NCBI GenBank assembly: GCA_021018995.1
Contig: CM037590.1
Coordinates: 43,588,287-43,652,286, forward strand
Length of the DNA: 64,000 bases
Source: Chloranthus sessilifolius
Lineage: Eukaryota; Streptophyta; Magnoliopsida; Chloranthales; Chloranthaceae
Direction: 5' to 3'
Numbering within the stretch: the first letter of the stretch is position 1; every line of letters begins with the position of its first letter. A model generated the notes under the pieces. That model ran no database searches and was not told where the DNA came from. It saw only the letters and a list, made by a program, of their open reading frames with translations. Shown here piece by piece: positions 36,501 to 48,513 of this stretch. Made by a program: the position numbers and the translations under genes.

Positions 36501-37910
36501 AGTTTATCATCCTTGTTTTGTATGTTGATGATATCTTGCGTGCGAGTAGTAATTTGCGCATGTTACATGAGACAAAGAACTTTTTATCAAAGAATTTTGA
36601 TATGAAAGATCTTGGTGAAGCTTCCTACGTGATAGGAATTGAGATTCATCGAGATAGAGCCCGTGACATATTGGAATTGTCTCAAAGAGCTTATATTGAT
36701 GAAGTTCTTAAAATGTTTAACATGCACAATTGCTCCGCTACTGTTGCCCCTGTCTCTTCAGAGTCCCAGGATCGATCTGGAGAGAAAACAAATGGAGACA
36801 ATTCCCTATGCATCGGCAGTTGGGAGTCTCATGTATGCACAAGTCTGTACTCGTCCAGACATAGCGTATATAGTTGGCATGCTTGGTAGGTATCAATATA
36901 ATCCTAGTTTGGATCATTGGAAAGCACCTAAGAAGGTTTTTCGCTATTTACAAGGGACTAAAGGACACATGCTCACATACAAAAGGTCGAATAACCTTGA
37001 AGTTATTGATTATTCAGATGCTGACTATGCTGGGTGTCAAGACACTCATAGGTCCACGTCGGGTTATATTTTTATGCTTGCAGGTGGACCTATATCTTGG
37101 AAGAGCGTTAAACAGACGCTGACTACTTCGTCTATTATGGAAGCAGAATTTGTTGCATGTTTTGAGGCAACATGTGAGGCGATATGGTTGAGGAATTTTA
37201 TCTCAGGGCTTCGAGTTGTTGATAGTATTTCAAGGCCGCTGAAAATCTTATGTGATAATTCTGCTGTGATAGCTATCTCTAATAACAACAAGACTAGTAG
37301 GGGTTCCAAATATATTGATATAAAATATCTTGTTGTAAGGGAGAAAATTCAGAATCAAATTGTATATGTTGAAAAGATAAGTACGACACTCATGTTGGCT
37401 GACCCTCTTACTAAAGGCTTACCTCCCAAGCTCTTTTTGAAGCATGTTGCGATCATGGAGTTAACGGATAATTTTGATAGCCTTTGAGAGTGGATATATG
37501 TGAGTGAATACATTTATTTAATTGATTCAGAAATAAAGCTTCTTTATTTGCTTTTCCATTTTTATGCAAATAAAATTTTGGAACATATGGTTCCAGTAGA
37601 TGGCAATAAAGTAGGTCGAATATTAAATTGAGTTTACATGTAATTACCATTCAGTTTGCAAATTTGCAATCTATGTAAAATCATACTAGTTGGAATCCAT
37701 GTCGGTGATGACTTCCAATACGGTAACTAATTAACGGTCATGTATCGATGACATGATATATTGACTACATTGATTCTGTGTTAAAATTCTCACTAGACCG
37801 GACTGATTATAAAGACTTTGATTGAGATTGATTGTAACTTATCATTCAAAGAAAGTTAGCTAACATTTGGTAATCGGAGTTTATTGATATAGTTTGGCCA
37901 AGTGGGAGAC

Positions 37911-38352
37911 TGTTAGAAGTTTCTATTTTGGTGGCCATCACTATGGTCAAACCTTTGACCATTGAATGGTGTAAGATCAGTCTTGAGATGTACAGTTGCC
38001 ATTCGGGTGAGTTTGAAGAGAATAGACAACTAATTGGTGAGTCTTTTCTTTAAGGTATGATTGTGATTTCTAATCACAATATAATTAGTATTTTCAGTCT
38101 TTAATGGGATAAGACTCTTTAGCTATAAATATAAGGGGTGCCTGGTCCCAACGATTGCTCGATGTAATTCAATCCTCCCTATTGGCGAAAGCATCCCCAC
38201 TGTGCTAATAGATTTTGAAGGCGAGAAGATCGTTGAAGATCGACAACCGACCATTAATAACTCACACTCAAGGTGCGCATATTTATTTTATAGATTATAA
38301 GTTTATTGGTTTTGATTGATCATGTACCTAGATCCGTATTTAAATTCCCACA
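37911..38352 (+). repeat. 3' LTR of the younger copia element
   Basis: 442 bp, TG...CA ends. It contains CTATAAATATAAGG, a likely LTR promoter TATA box, about two thirds of the way along. The 5' counterpart lacks roughly the first 120 bp. Confidence 0.88.
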
Positions 38353-39300
38353 AGGAGTCCTTACAAGTCACAAAGGATGTTTCCATGATAGTAATGTGGA
38401 TGAATCCATATATAAAGGGAACATAAGGCCTTGTTGGGATGTGTCATACAGTTTCATTGGTAGTCTGTTTGGATGGAACCTCATAAAACATGTTTAAGTT
38501 GTTGATTTTTTACCACATTTTATCACATATTCCAAACTTGCAAGAATATGTAGGAATACTCCCTTTCTCCCTTATTCTTGAGGGAGTATTTTGGTGTTTT
38601 GTGATAAATGGGTGTAATAGATTTACCACAGTTAAAAACACTCAAAAAGTTGAATCCATGATAAAAAATGATAAAATGTTTTACCATGTAGTTCCTATAT
38701 CCAAATATCCCATAAAAGCTCACGTTCTTGAATGTTCAGATTATTGGGCTTTTGAGCACCTAAAATTCACTGAAAATTACAAGTGTTCTTTTGAGCATCT
38801 AACCCTTTTCGGGAATTATTACAATTCCTTTAAATGTTCATAACAAGGACAATGTTATATAGCAGATGGGAAATGGCAAATCATTCAATGGACTGCTGAT
38901 GTGGCGCGAGCCAAGTGCAGTGGGGCCCAACGTGCACCACCTAAACATCCTTTGAATGGTCCATTATTTTTCCGTCTGTTCATTATAATTTTCCTTATAA
39001 CAAATCAGAATCCATTTTGTGGTTATACACAAGTGAATCGTGTATTTCAATTGTGTATGATAGAGTAGCTAATCTTACTACGAATTTCATCAAATGTGAG
39101 AAGCACGTTATCTGTGGATTGCCTTGAAATATTTGTGTGCTGCAAATAAAATAAACTCAAGGCTCATCTCATGGGTGAGGAGCGACGCGGCTACAAATAA
39201 AGCCAACGTATGGGATTGAAAAGAGATATTTGTCTACCCGAGGCTAGCTAGTGAGCAATGTAGCTGGGGGCGTGGCGCGAGTTTCAATCCAAGTGAATCT
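38353..39300. other. intergenic, no gene recognised
   Basis: AT-rich DNA. At 38883-38975 two ATTCAATGGACT/GAATGGTCCAT-like segments are in inverse orientation and may be MITE ends. The 117-codon ORF at 38490-38843 has no recognisable domain and a composition like its non-coding surroundings; I do not call it a gene. Confidence 0.4.
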
Positions 39301-39574
39301 TAGGGTTGTCAATGGGCCCGGGTCAGCCCTAACCTGGCCCGCCTTGCCAACCCAGATTATTTTAAGTGATAAAGCCAGCTTGACCTGAATCTGGCCCTAC
39401 TCGAACCCAATTCAAGTTGGGTTTTGGCTTAAATAAAAAGCCCAAGCACAAAAAGACTCAAGTCGACGAGGCCCGAATTTCTATCCAGGTCAGGTTTGGG
39501 GCCAATTTTTGTAATAAAAATAAATCACGCTACCCAAAAGCGCAGCCCAAACCCAGCCCGGCCTGTTGATAGCG
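39301..39574. mobile_element. worn hAT MITE, GGGCCCGG-rich
   Basis: It starts TAGGGTTGTCAATGGGCCCG and ends in a worn inverse (CGGCCTGTTGATAGCGC). The interior is rich in GGGCC and GCCCA like the MITE at 19486. No target duplication is left. Confidence 0.45.
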
Positions 39575-39894
39575 CAACACACTCTCTCCATGACTGCTAC
39601 TTGTGAATCAAATAGTAACTTGATAGTACTTGGCATTGCTTGAAATCTTGCTCGGGAGGAGACGTTTTGTGTCTCGGGCACCGGCTGTACGATATTCAAG
39701 TGTGAATCGTTAGGGGCCTCAAATCACACCATATCTCGCCAAGATATATGAGATCTGGGCAATCTAGGACATCTCATCCGAGATAAAGTATATCTCAGGA
39801 GGATATGGTTAAATTTGAGTTGGTTTGAAAAAAAGGGTCCCTATATTTACAGTCTAAGATCTTTCCTTCTCAACTCAGGTTTTTATATTCTTAA

Positions 39895-40215
39895 ATAATT
39901 GACTTCTTTGAATTACATGGTTGAGATTCTTTTTTAGGCCAATCTTCGACACGACAAATCGTGAGATCATGGGTCTACCATCAGACGGTCAAACTTTGAT
40001 TTCACATGGCACACATTTAAAAAATGAACAAGATCATGAGCGTAAATCAAACATGGTTCTCGGATCACTTTGTGGGAGTTATGCCATGTGAAATCAAAAT
40101 ATGATCATATGATGAAAGGACCATGATCTCAAGATCTTGTGTTGAGGATTAGAACAAAAATTAATCTCCATCATTCAATTCAAAGCAGTCAAAGGTCTAC
40201 ACATGTAAAATCATA
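39895..40215. mobile_element. foldback MITE, about 140-bp arms
   Basis: The two halves are inverted copies: GAGATCATGGGTCTACCATC and TTTGATTTCACATGGC on the left answer to GCCATGTGAAATCAAAA and GGACCATGATCTCAAGATC on the right. It is an intact-looking member of the dispersed foldback family. It ends about 370 bp before the UGT start codon, so it lies in the upstream region of that gene. Confidence 0.65.
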
Positions 40216-40427
40216 GTTAAGGAAGGATCTTATGTTGCAAATGAAGGTTTCCAAAAAAAAAACGTATCCACTAGGGCTACTTCCCAGCTTTCTATGATTC
40301 TTCAACCGGGTTTTATGTTTATGTATGTTTAAAATAGTTTTATTGTATTTATATATTTTAATTTTTTTAACTTAAATATAATTATAAATACTTTCTCAAT
40401 TTAAAATTTAAATTAAAAATAAATAAT

Positions 40428-40435
40428 TATAAATA
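40428..40435 (+). promoter_or_regulatory. candidate TATA box of the UGT gene
   Basis: TATAAATA lies 147 bp upstream of the ATG. The same ATTATAAATACTTTCTC block is also present at 40381, so a duplicated core promoter is possible. This is inference from position and sequence only. Confidence 0.4.
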
Positions 40436-40581
40436 CTTTCTCTAAAAGGAAAATACCAAAAGAGGAGGATTGGAAAAAAAGCTGAAAATGTGAGGACAAA
40501 CAAACTTCTAGAAGAGGGTCAATAATTGAGATGCAGTGAGAATAAAGGTAGCAGCTCTGTGACAGAAGCACGCAGAAGGCG

Positions 40582-43500
40582 ATGGGTAAGCCACATGCTT
40601 TGGTTTTTCCCTACCCTGCTCAAGGTCATGTTATACCTCTAATGGAGCTCTCGCACCGCTTGGTAGAACGCGGTTTCGATATCACTTTCGTGAACACAGA
40701 ATTCAATCATGATCAAGTTGTAGCAGCGTTTTCTGATATAGACGGGAACCATCCGATCCAGCTGGTTTCAATCCCAGACGGGGTCCCACCGGGTGAAGAT
40801 CGGAAGGGCATTCTCATACTAACGGAAGAAATCTGGAACGCCCTGCCGGGCTATCTGGAGGAGCTAATACGAAAGATCAACGGGTTTGGCAACAAAAATG
40901 ACATCACTTGCATAATAGCTGACGAGACCATGGGGTTTTCTTTAGAGGTTGCCGAGAAGATGGGGATCCAGCGAGTTGTTTTTTGGCCACAGGCTGCAGG
41001 AGTCTTAGCCGTTGTGCTTCAGATACCAAAGTTGATTGAGGCCGGAATCATCGATGACAAAGGTAAGATTTTAGATTCATGCAACTCGAAGAGATTGTAT
41101 ATATGTTTGAAATGGGTTAACACTTGAGAGGGGCATATTTTGTTCCTAAAGTCTTTATCTTTGGATAGAAGGAAAATGGGGGAATGTGAAGGGTTGGAAT
41201 CTGAAATCCGAGGTAATCCATTGTTTGGATCAAGGTTTCAAATATCGGTATCGGCCATAGGATCGGTCTGCTTAAAACCGATCCGAGTCGGGATTGGTGT
41301 ATTGGGTTGGGCGATCCCAATGCCAAAAAAGTTTGAGGGCAAAATTGCAATAATTAAATGTTTTTTACTTTAAGCTACCAAATAAGTTGGTTCAAATTAT
41401 TCGCTAATTGTCCGTTTTTAATACCACACAAAGCAAATTGCAAACTAGTGGCCCTAAACTCACATGGCACACATCTCAGTGTGCTCATTTCTACAAAGCG
41501 AAAATATTCCCCCTAAATCTTTTATCGTCAACATGATTTTCCAACTAAATAACATGACCTTTACTACAGCCAGGCTCTCTCCTATTATAAATAACCAACG
41601 TGAAACCGTCAAACAACGGATGCATAAACCAAATAACGACGTCATGCAAAGGTAAAGAAGGGGGTGTACTTTACACCACGGTGTGCGTTCTACAAGTATC
41701 TGTTGTATGTTTTTTAAAACTTTTTAAAATAGTGGGAGATTATTGTATATTTTAAAGAGTTTTAAATAACTTTCTTTCTTGATTTATTTTAAGAGTCATT
41801 TTTCTCATTAAAGAAGTTTCTTTTAGATTTTGATTATCTTTTTAACGTTAGTTGAAAAGACATAAGTTTGATATTTTTTTATCGTAAATCTGAAAAGATA
41901 CAAGTGAAATCGATTTATCTTTTTACTATTATATGATAAGACACAGCACTCTGAAAAGATACACGTGAAATTGATTTATCTTCTTACCACTATCTAAAAA
42001 GACGCAACTCTCTGAAAAAATCTGTTTACGTTATGTAAAAAGACAGATCTTAAATCTTTTCACTGTAATTTTAAAAGACACAATGGTTCGAAATTTTCTC
42101 TATAAATAGAGATAAGATTTCCGTTAGAAAAACAAGAAAAAGATACAAGAAAATAAGATTTTTTTCTTCTTTTTGGGTATATTACATAGTGTTCAAAATT
42201 CTTTTTTGTGAGTGTAAACACAAAAAGAATTACAAAACGTATTTGCTATTATCCTCTTTTGCTATCGTGATTCTAACCGGAAGGAGACAAATAATGTTTA
42301 TAGAAAATGTTTATCTTAATGTGCCTCTAAATTCTACCCTTATTTTCATCTATTTTATTTTTGCTTCCATCTTCCAATAAAAAAAGTTTCAATAGTATCC
42401 ACCATCAAAATTGACAACTCCCAAAATTCAAAGAAGATGAATATTCAATAGAAGGAGTTGGGTTCATAAGTTTTAGAAGTTTTCTTCGACTGACAAATCT
42501 CGTTTGAAATTCAACTTACACGTATTTCAAGGACCCTGACAAACGTGTTGAATAAAAAAAAAAACCCCAACTCATGATGAAAGAGAGCTTTTGAAACGTT
42601 GAGGGCCAAGATGAACTCATCGGAAAGCGAGTGAAGCCCAACTCTAGCAAAAACACGGCAAGGCTCGGCGAATCTAGTGGTCAATTTCAGCTCGTCGTTG
42701 ATCGGTATGGTGGTGGTCATCGGAACCGCCTTCCTCGTCGTTACTTATTTCCGGCTCATCTCCCGCCACGTCATCCCTCCTCTCCTTCTACTTCGACGAT
42801 TCCACCGGCGACGTTGCCGGTATCGGTGGATCAGCGATCCTGCCTAAATATCATTTAGTATCGAGTGATCCGACAGATCCACATCCGATACTCATGTTTA
42901 AGCGATCCAACCCAAGGATTTGGAATCGTTTGGGCCCAAATCGATCCGGAACTGCCAATATTTGAAACCATGATTTGGATATGTTTTAAGGCTCGAAGTG
43001 AGCCTGCAAATTCTTCATTTTCTGGAGAAAAAACTGAGGGTACCTTAGGATTTTCATTTTCATGAGTTATCATAAAATCACATAGAACATATGGTGTATG
43101 TTTATCAAGAACGCATATATGGGAATCCAAGGGATTCTTCCAAACTACCCAAACAACAGAAAACAAAGGAATCCGGTGGATCACTACAAGCTAAAAAATC
43201 CTTAGGAATCCGTGATATTCATAAATCCAAATCCTCTCAATTAATTAACACTTGAGAGGTGCATAGTTTATTCCGAAAGTATTTTAAGGTTTCATTTTTT
43301 ATAAAAAAATAGTTGGTTTAGGTGCACGGTCCGTCCATATGCATATGGCATGCAAGCCATGCACTGCACAGACCTTGAGACGTGTAGATTTTATGAACAC
43401 ATAGATCCATAGAAGGGTTGGACACCTAATCTAAAATATGGCCATGTGTACCACATGTTATAGAGCAGACGAGAAAGTGTTCCACCCGTATAAAATTGTG

Positions 43501-44509
43501 ACCTGTGAACAGGTTCACCTAATACCAACTCTTCAATTCCTGGACCAATTTCGGTTCTATATCACAGTGGCAACAATCCTCCTGAATGTGTTGGAAAAAT
43601 TAAAATATTCTTGCAGGATTCCCAACGGATCGTCGGACGATTCAGTTATCTGAAACGACGGCTCCAACTCACACCGACCATTTCGTGTGGTGCTGCATGG
43701 ACAATCCGACGCTGCAGGAGAAAGTCTTTGCATTCACGTTCAAGAACAGTCAAGCTATCAAAGCCACTGATTGGATCCTTTGCAACTCATTCTACGAACT
43801 TGAGCCATCAGTTTTCACTTTAGTCCCAAAACTTCTTCCAGTGGGGCCGTTGCTCTTGGACAGCTACTTAGATCAACCTGCTGGTAGCTTCTGGCCAGAG
43901 GACTCAACTTGTCTGGATTGGCTTGACCAACAACCTGCTCGCTCTGTCATCTACGTGGCCTTTGGAAGCTCAAAAGTCATCAACCGGAACCAGTTTCACG
44001 AGCTAGCACTCGGGCTTGAACTTTTGGACCGGCCGTTCTTATGGGTGGTGCGGTCCGACCTGACTAACATGATCGACGGGAATGCTGCTCCCTACCCGGA
44101 TGGGTTCAAAGATAGAGTAGCTGCCCGAGGGCGGATGGTAGGTTGGTCACCTCAACAGAAGGTGTTGACTCACCCTTCGGTTGCGTGCTTCTTAACTCAT
44201 TGTGGTTGGAACTCAACCATGGAAGCAGTAAGCATGGGAGTTCCCTTGCTCAGTTGGCCATACTTTGGTGACCAGTTCTTTAACCAGAACTACATTTCTG
44301 ATGTTTGGAAGATTGGTTTGGGATTGACCCCAAATGCAAGTGAACTGATATCAAGAGAGGAAATAAAGAATAGAGTCGAAGAATTACTGGGTGATGACAG
44401 GATAAGAGAGAGGGCTATTGAACTGAAGGAAATGGCCAGGAAGAGTGTCACTAATGGGGGTTCTTCACAAAAGAATTTGAAAGATTTTGTTGAAATTATG
44501 AAGCAATGA
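40582..44509 (+). CDS. UDP-glycosyltransferase, UGT83A1-like, two exons
   Basis: Family-1 UGTs move a sugar, usually glucose from UDP-glucose, to small molecules in the cytosol. Exon 1 is 40582-41062 (ends GACAAAG|GTAAGA), exon 2 is 43617-44509 (acceptor TTGCAG|GATTCC). They join in phase to give 457 residues, the normal length. The N-terminal part has PYPAQGHVIPLMEL, with the catalytic His in GHV, and CIIADETMGF, the usual place of its Asp partner. The C-terminal PSPG box runs from WSPQQKVLTHPSVACFLTHC through GWNSTMEAVSMGVPLLSWP to YFGDQ, and its final Gln is typical of UDP-glucose use. The intron after DDKG is where UGT83-like genes carry theirs. At 2,554 bp it is long because of insertions. 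The acceptor substrate cannot be told. The reading frame is whole and looks functional. UGT83A1 is the closest named member I recall. Confidence 0.93.
41063..43616 (+). other. UGT intron enlarged by inserted DNA
   Basis: A 41-bp block, TAACACTTGAGAGG...GTCTTTAT, at 41118-41158 recurs at 43246-43286, bracketing 2.09 kb. Inside it, GGTTTCAAATATCGG (about 41233-41247) and its inverse CCAATATTTGAAACC (about 42954-42968) lie near the two ends with further matching sequence inward, so a terminal-inverted-repeat element of about 1.8 kb seems to fill most of the intron. AT-rich DNA at 41690-42390 contains many GAAAAGAT/ATCTTTTT motifs. Confidence 0.6.
42680..42848 (+). other. gene-like fragment inside the intron element
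   Basis: This stretch is much more GC-rich than its surroundings and stays open with a hydrophobic, membrane-segment-like reading: VNFSSSLIGMVVVIGTAFLV, then VTYFRLISRHVIPPLLLLRR, ending at a TAA. It resembles the N-terminal membrane region of small plant membrane proteins such as ATL-type RING proteins, but no RING is present. I suspect a captured host exon piece, as in Pack-type transposons. Product unknown. Confidence 0.35.
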
Positions 44510-44675
44510 AGTGAAAAAAAATTAACTTACAACGATGAGAGAAGTTTAAGACAAATTGCTTAGAAATGAAGATGCTAGCAATTTGTTTCTTGTTTCTCCT
44601 ATTTCTGTTGTTGGGAATTTCGCTTTTATCCACTAATGGTTTTTTTACTTCTATCCTCTAATTGCATGATATTCT

Positions 44676-47600
44676 TGTCACGACCCGAAATTCTAGCTCA
44701 TCCCGAGGACCTAGAATTCTAAGTTATGACCCACACATATCCCGGATATGTTAAGCGGACATACACCTAATCAGAGTTCTCACGCATAATTGATTCCACA
44801 AAATCCGTGAAAGTCAACACATAAAGGTAGAATATAAAACAATCATAAATATTAAATAAATGCCATAAAATCTAAATAAACTACCAATAAAATAATAATG
44901 CAAGTCGGAGACAGGTCCAATATAAAAAAGTTAAAGTCAATATCAAAGTATCAAATGAAACACGATACCGAGTCTAAAATTATCAATAACCTATGCTCGG
45001 ATCAAAGTCAGCACCGAGGTCCTCCTGGTACTCAGCTGTGTCGCCCTCCCAAGGCTCTTGGTACTCAACGCCCGCGGGATCAATAAAGTCAACGTCAATG
45101 TGACCTGAATAGCCGACGTCTACTCCACCAACGTAATCACCTACAGCTATTTAGATTTTCGTGGGATGAATTTACTCAGTTACGTAAACTCAGTGGATAC
45201 ACCAGCAATCCATCTCATTCTACTCAGGTGCATTGTGGGTGCATCAAGTGAGTGATAAACATAATATAACAATAAAATCAGAAAGAATATGACAAATCAA
45301 GTATATATCGTAAACTCATATCATAATATAAATGCATGACCGTAATCTAGACATTAATATTCTAACATACCTTACCATACCTCATATCATATTATATTTT
45401 ATTATTCTCGCGCATACGTCTGTACATCGCATGAGCGTAACTAACATACTCATAAATCCTAAACGACTTATGTCAGAGCCGCTGCTCGAACTATTATGTG
45501 AGGGTCACCATATTATCATACCACCATATTATAACGCCCCCGTATCATACTCATACTCCTCCATCCAGTCCAATGAGGAGACATAAATGGTTGCACATAC
45601 TCACAACCTACTCACACTCCTACTCTCGGTCATACTCATATTGTCTCCCAGAGACTCGTCTTGGATGTAAGACATTGTTGTCCTTACGGTGGCTACGCAA
45701 GGAACGACACGTACATAGATTTAAGTTCTTAATCTTTTGCTAGCCTATACAGCGGTGTCTTATTATCGTACTCGTAACATATCTTATCTTATACTCATAT
45801 CTTAACATACTCTTATAACTTATATTTAGGACGAGCTGTAGTGAGATAACCTCACTACAACTGAGGCCCAAAGCCTGAATCTCATATCATAACTCATATT
45901 TTATCTTATCATATTAAAACTCGAGGTGATAGGGTCATCGCATATGTCACCGTATACAAGGTTATACTGAATTCGCACTCACCCGACTCGTCATGATGTC
46001 TCATACCACCATGAGGTGTAAGGCATGTGAATACGATATATTCCTCGCTTCGATACCATCTTAGTGAATTATCACGCTCAAACATAGGCATGATCTTATA
46101 TACTCACGTACATATGACCTAATATGTCCATAACTCGTATAACATGATCAAGATGGAAGTACAAAATTATTATACACACAATATAAATTTATATTTAGAT
46201 TTAGTTATGTTTATATATTTATTTATTTACCTTCACATCAATACAAATATAAAATAAGATTGTTATTATTGTGATTTTAGAAATGTGAAGATTATGGTTC
46301 GATTTTTCGAGGTATCAAACTTTTAACACTTTGGATTACCAAAGAGGTCGGATTGAAGCGATAAATTGATATATATATATATATATATATATAATAATTG
46401 GATAATTAAATTAAATGATATTTATAATTATTAAATTGTGATTTATTATGCCCATCGATTGAAAGACCTTAAGATATAATATACACAAAAACTTTGGTCA
46501 TGAAAATTAAAAAATAATATTAAATTTGAGTAGCCTTGAGTCATTCAAAATTGAACCCGAAGTCAGAGTAAAAAGTTATGACCAAAATATCAGAACAAGT
46601 GCATCAATGGTCGCGAGCTCGGATTCGTGGACGCGAATTTGAGTTCGTAGCCGTGAGTTCGAACTCGAAACTTCAAGATGGTGTAATCTATTATTCTTTT
46701 AAATAGAATAATAATATAATTTAATTTTTGGACTTAATTAATTTTAAATAAATAATAATATAGACTTACAACAATAATATGTCATTATAGTTTTTAGTAA
46801 AAGGGGTAAATTACTAATCATATAGATTTATAAATAAGTGATATCAATTTGGTATTATTTCAATTAAGTCAATTTATCAGATTTATAAATATTAGAGTTT
46901 AATTAATTTATAAATTTAAAAGAGGGTAAAATATTAAATATGCAGACCTAATAGAAGGTAAAATATTAATAGCCCAAACAAAGGAGTTCTTGAAATTAAA
47001 AGAGAAATAACATATAAACCTGACTTACAAAATATATAATTTTCAAGGAAAGTATAATATTAAACATATAGGTTTATTAATTTATGAGATATTTGGGTTT
47101 AAATAAGATTTTTAAACTCGTCGATGCGCGATCGAACGCATCCTACATGACGGGATCTAAGAAAAATAAGATAGATTGATAGGTACCCATCTCTTGAAGC
47201 GTGAACGTAAGATCAACGTCTATTCGGGTTGAAAAGGTCGATGCCCAAGGCGTCGGTTCGTCTAAGTCTTGAAAGAGAATAATTTTTTATTATAGAGAGT
47301 AGAGAGTATTTAAAGTTTTATTTATAATAATAATAAGTTTTAGGTCAACTCGCACGGTGATTCGGGTTGAAAAGGTTTCGCTCCAGTGCTTTGAATAAGC
47401 ACCAAAGCAAATGGTGTTTCTCTCATGAAATTACAGTTATATCTTTTAACTTGCTTGATCACTTAAAATGGGTATAACTTTTTATATTCTTGTCAGAAAT
47501 TGTCAAATTATATATCGTTAGAATCGTATTGACGAGCACTGCACAATGAGTCTAATTTTGATATAAGAAAAATTAAAATTTTTTTATTATAAAAGGTGGG

Positions 47601-47685
47601 TTCCGGTGTGGAGCGTAGCATAGTGCATGGTGTGGTTAATCATCTAACACCGTTAAAATAAAATAAAAAAATCTGGGTTGTTACA
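44676..47685. mobile_element. solo LTR, probably of a Ty3/gypsy chromovirus (Del/Tekay type)
   Basis: A 3,010-bp non-coding unit begins TGTCACGACCCGAAATT and ends CTGGGTTGTTACA. The flanks ATTCT (44671-44675) and ATTCC (47686-47690) form a 5-bp target duplication with one mismatch. It shares its end style and internal landmarks (an early AGTCAGCACCGAGG and ACTCAG-rich part) with 2214-4875, but the body is diverged. It starts about 165 bp after the UGT stop codon, so the gene's 3' end and poly(A) site must lie in 44510-44675. Confidence 0.75.
46369..46393. repeat. (TA)n microsatellite
   Basis: Short TA run inside the solo LTR. Confidence 0.9.
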
Positions 47686-47962
47686 ATTCCTCATGTTAGT
47701 TTTGTACTACCACATTAAAGTTTTATTTCTAAGAGAATTTTTTACATACCTCATTTCTTACGGATGATAAAAATGCTTATCTTCCTATGCACTGAATGCT
47801 ATATGCAGTCCACGCCTCCCAGATGTCTCATCTTTAAATTTTTCTAGAAAGGAGAGACCCAAGTTAAAAAGGAAAGGAAAAAAATTGGATTTTTAGGAAT
47901 TTAATGTAGGATGTTCGCCCCTTTTTCAATTCGCCCCCTATATTTTAAATTTGTGGGGGATT

Positions 47963-48513
47963 GTTGGATAATTTTGAAATACCAAAATATCCTTTGCTTT
48001 ATTTTTTGCTTTTGTTTAAAATGCATTTTGCAATTTTTTGCTTTGTGAATTTGTGCCACATCGTGTAGCCCAAAAAATGTTGCCTTTACATAACTTTGTG
48101 TTGGCTCAAGGCTTGTAGCCTACACCCAAGGGGGACCGAATTTTGTTGGTGGAAACAGGTGCAATCGCACCGATAGGGCACAACGGTTACAAAAGATCCG
48201 TTAAGACACAACGATTTAAAAGAACGGTTTTAAAATTCAAATTCAAACGATTAAAACACGATTAATCTTTTGTCTAAAAATTTAATTCCTAAATGCCCTG
48301 CATCTCGACCTGGCTCGACTGAAACTTACAAAATTCGGTGCCCCTTGGGTGAAGGCTACAAGCCTTAAGCCAACACAAAGTTATGTAAAGGCAAACTCAT
48401 TTTTTGGGTTATATAATGTGGGACAAATCCACAAAGCAAAAAATTGCAAAAGGCATTTTAAACAAAAGCAAAAGTAAAGCAAAGGGTATTTTGGTATTTT
48501 AAATTAAACCAAC
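47963..48513. mobile_element. head-to-head inverted pair of LTR-like ends
   Basis: The left arm (about 47963-48146, GTTGGATAATTTTGAAATACC ...) and right arm (about 48329-48513) are inverted repeats of about 185 bp at roughly 85-90% identity, around a 180-bp spacer. Both arms begin TGTTGG at their outer end. The left arm is preceded by TTTGTGGGGGATTG, a polypurine tract typical of a copia 3' LTR start. It may be two LTR fragments in inverse orientation or a foldback element built from LTR ends. Confidence 0.65.

Larger units (their letters stand above)
32506..38352 (+). mobile_element. Ty1/copia LTR retrotransposon, fairly young, broken
   Basis: The 3' LTR is 37911-38352 (TGTTAGAAG...TCCCACA). 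The 5' LTR is incomplete at its outer side (about 32506-32826). A primer-binding-like ATTGGAATCAGAGCC follows at 32827, and the purine tract AAGTGGGAGAC precedes the 3' LTR. In order on the + strand are gag with a CCHC zinc knuckle (about 33840-34300), protease (about 34360), GAG-pre-integrase and integrase (34790-35450), reverse transcriptase (about 35980-36650) and RNase H (about 37010-37240). I counted about 15 differences over about 320 aligned LTR bases (near 5%), mostly transitions, suggesting insertion in the last few million years. A few interruptions break the coding region, so it is a fossil. Confidence 0.9.

Noticed and set aside
38490-38843. 117-codon ORF on the + strand
   Set aside because: Low-complexity, AT-rich and overlapped by an antisense ORF of similar quality; no domain.
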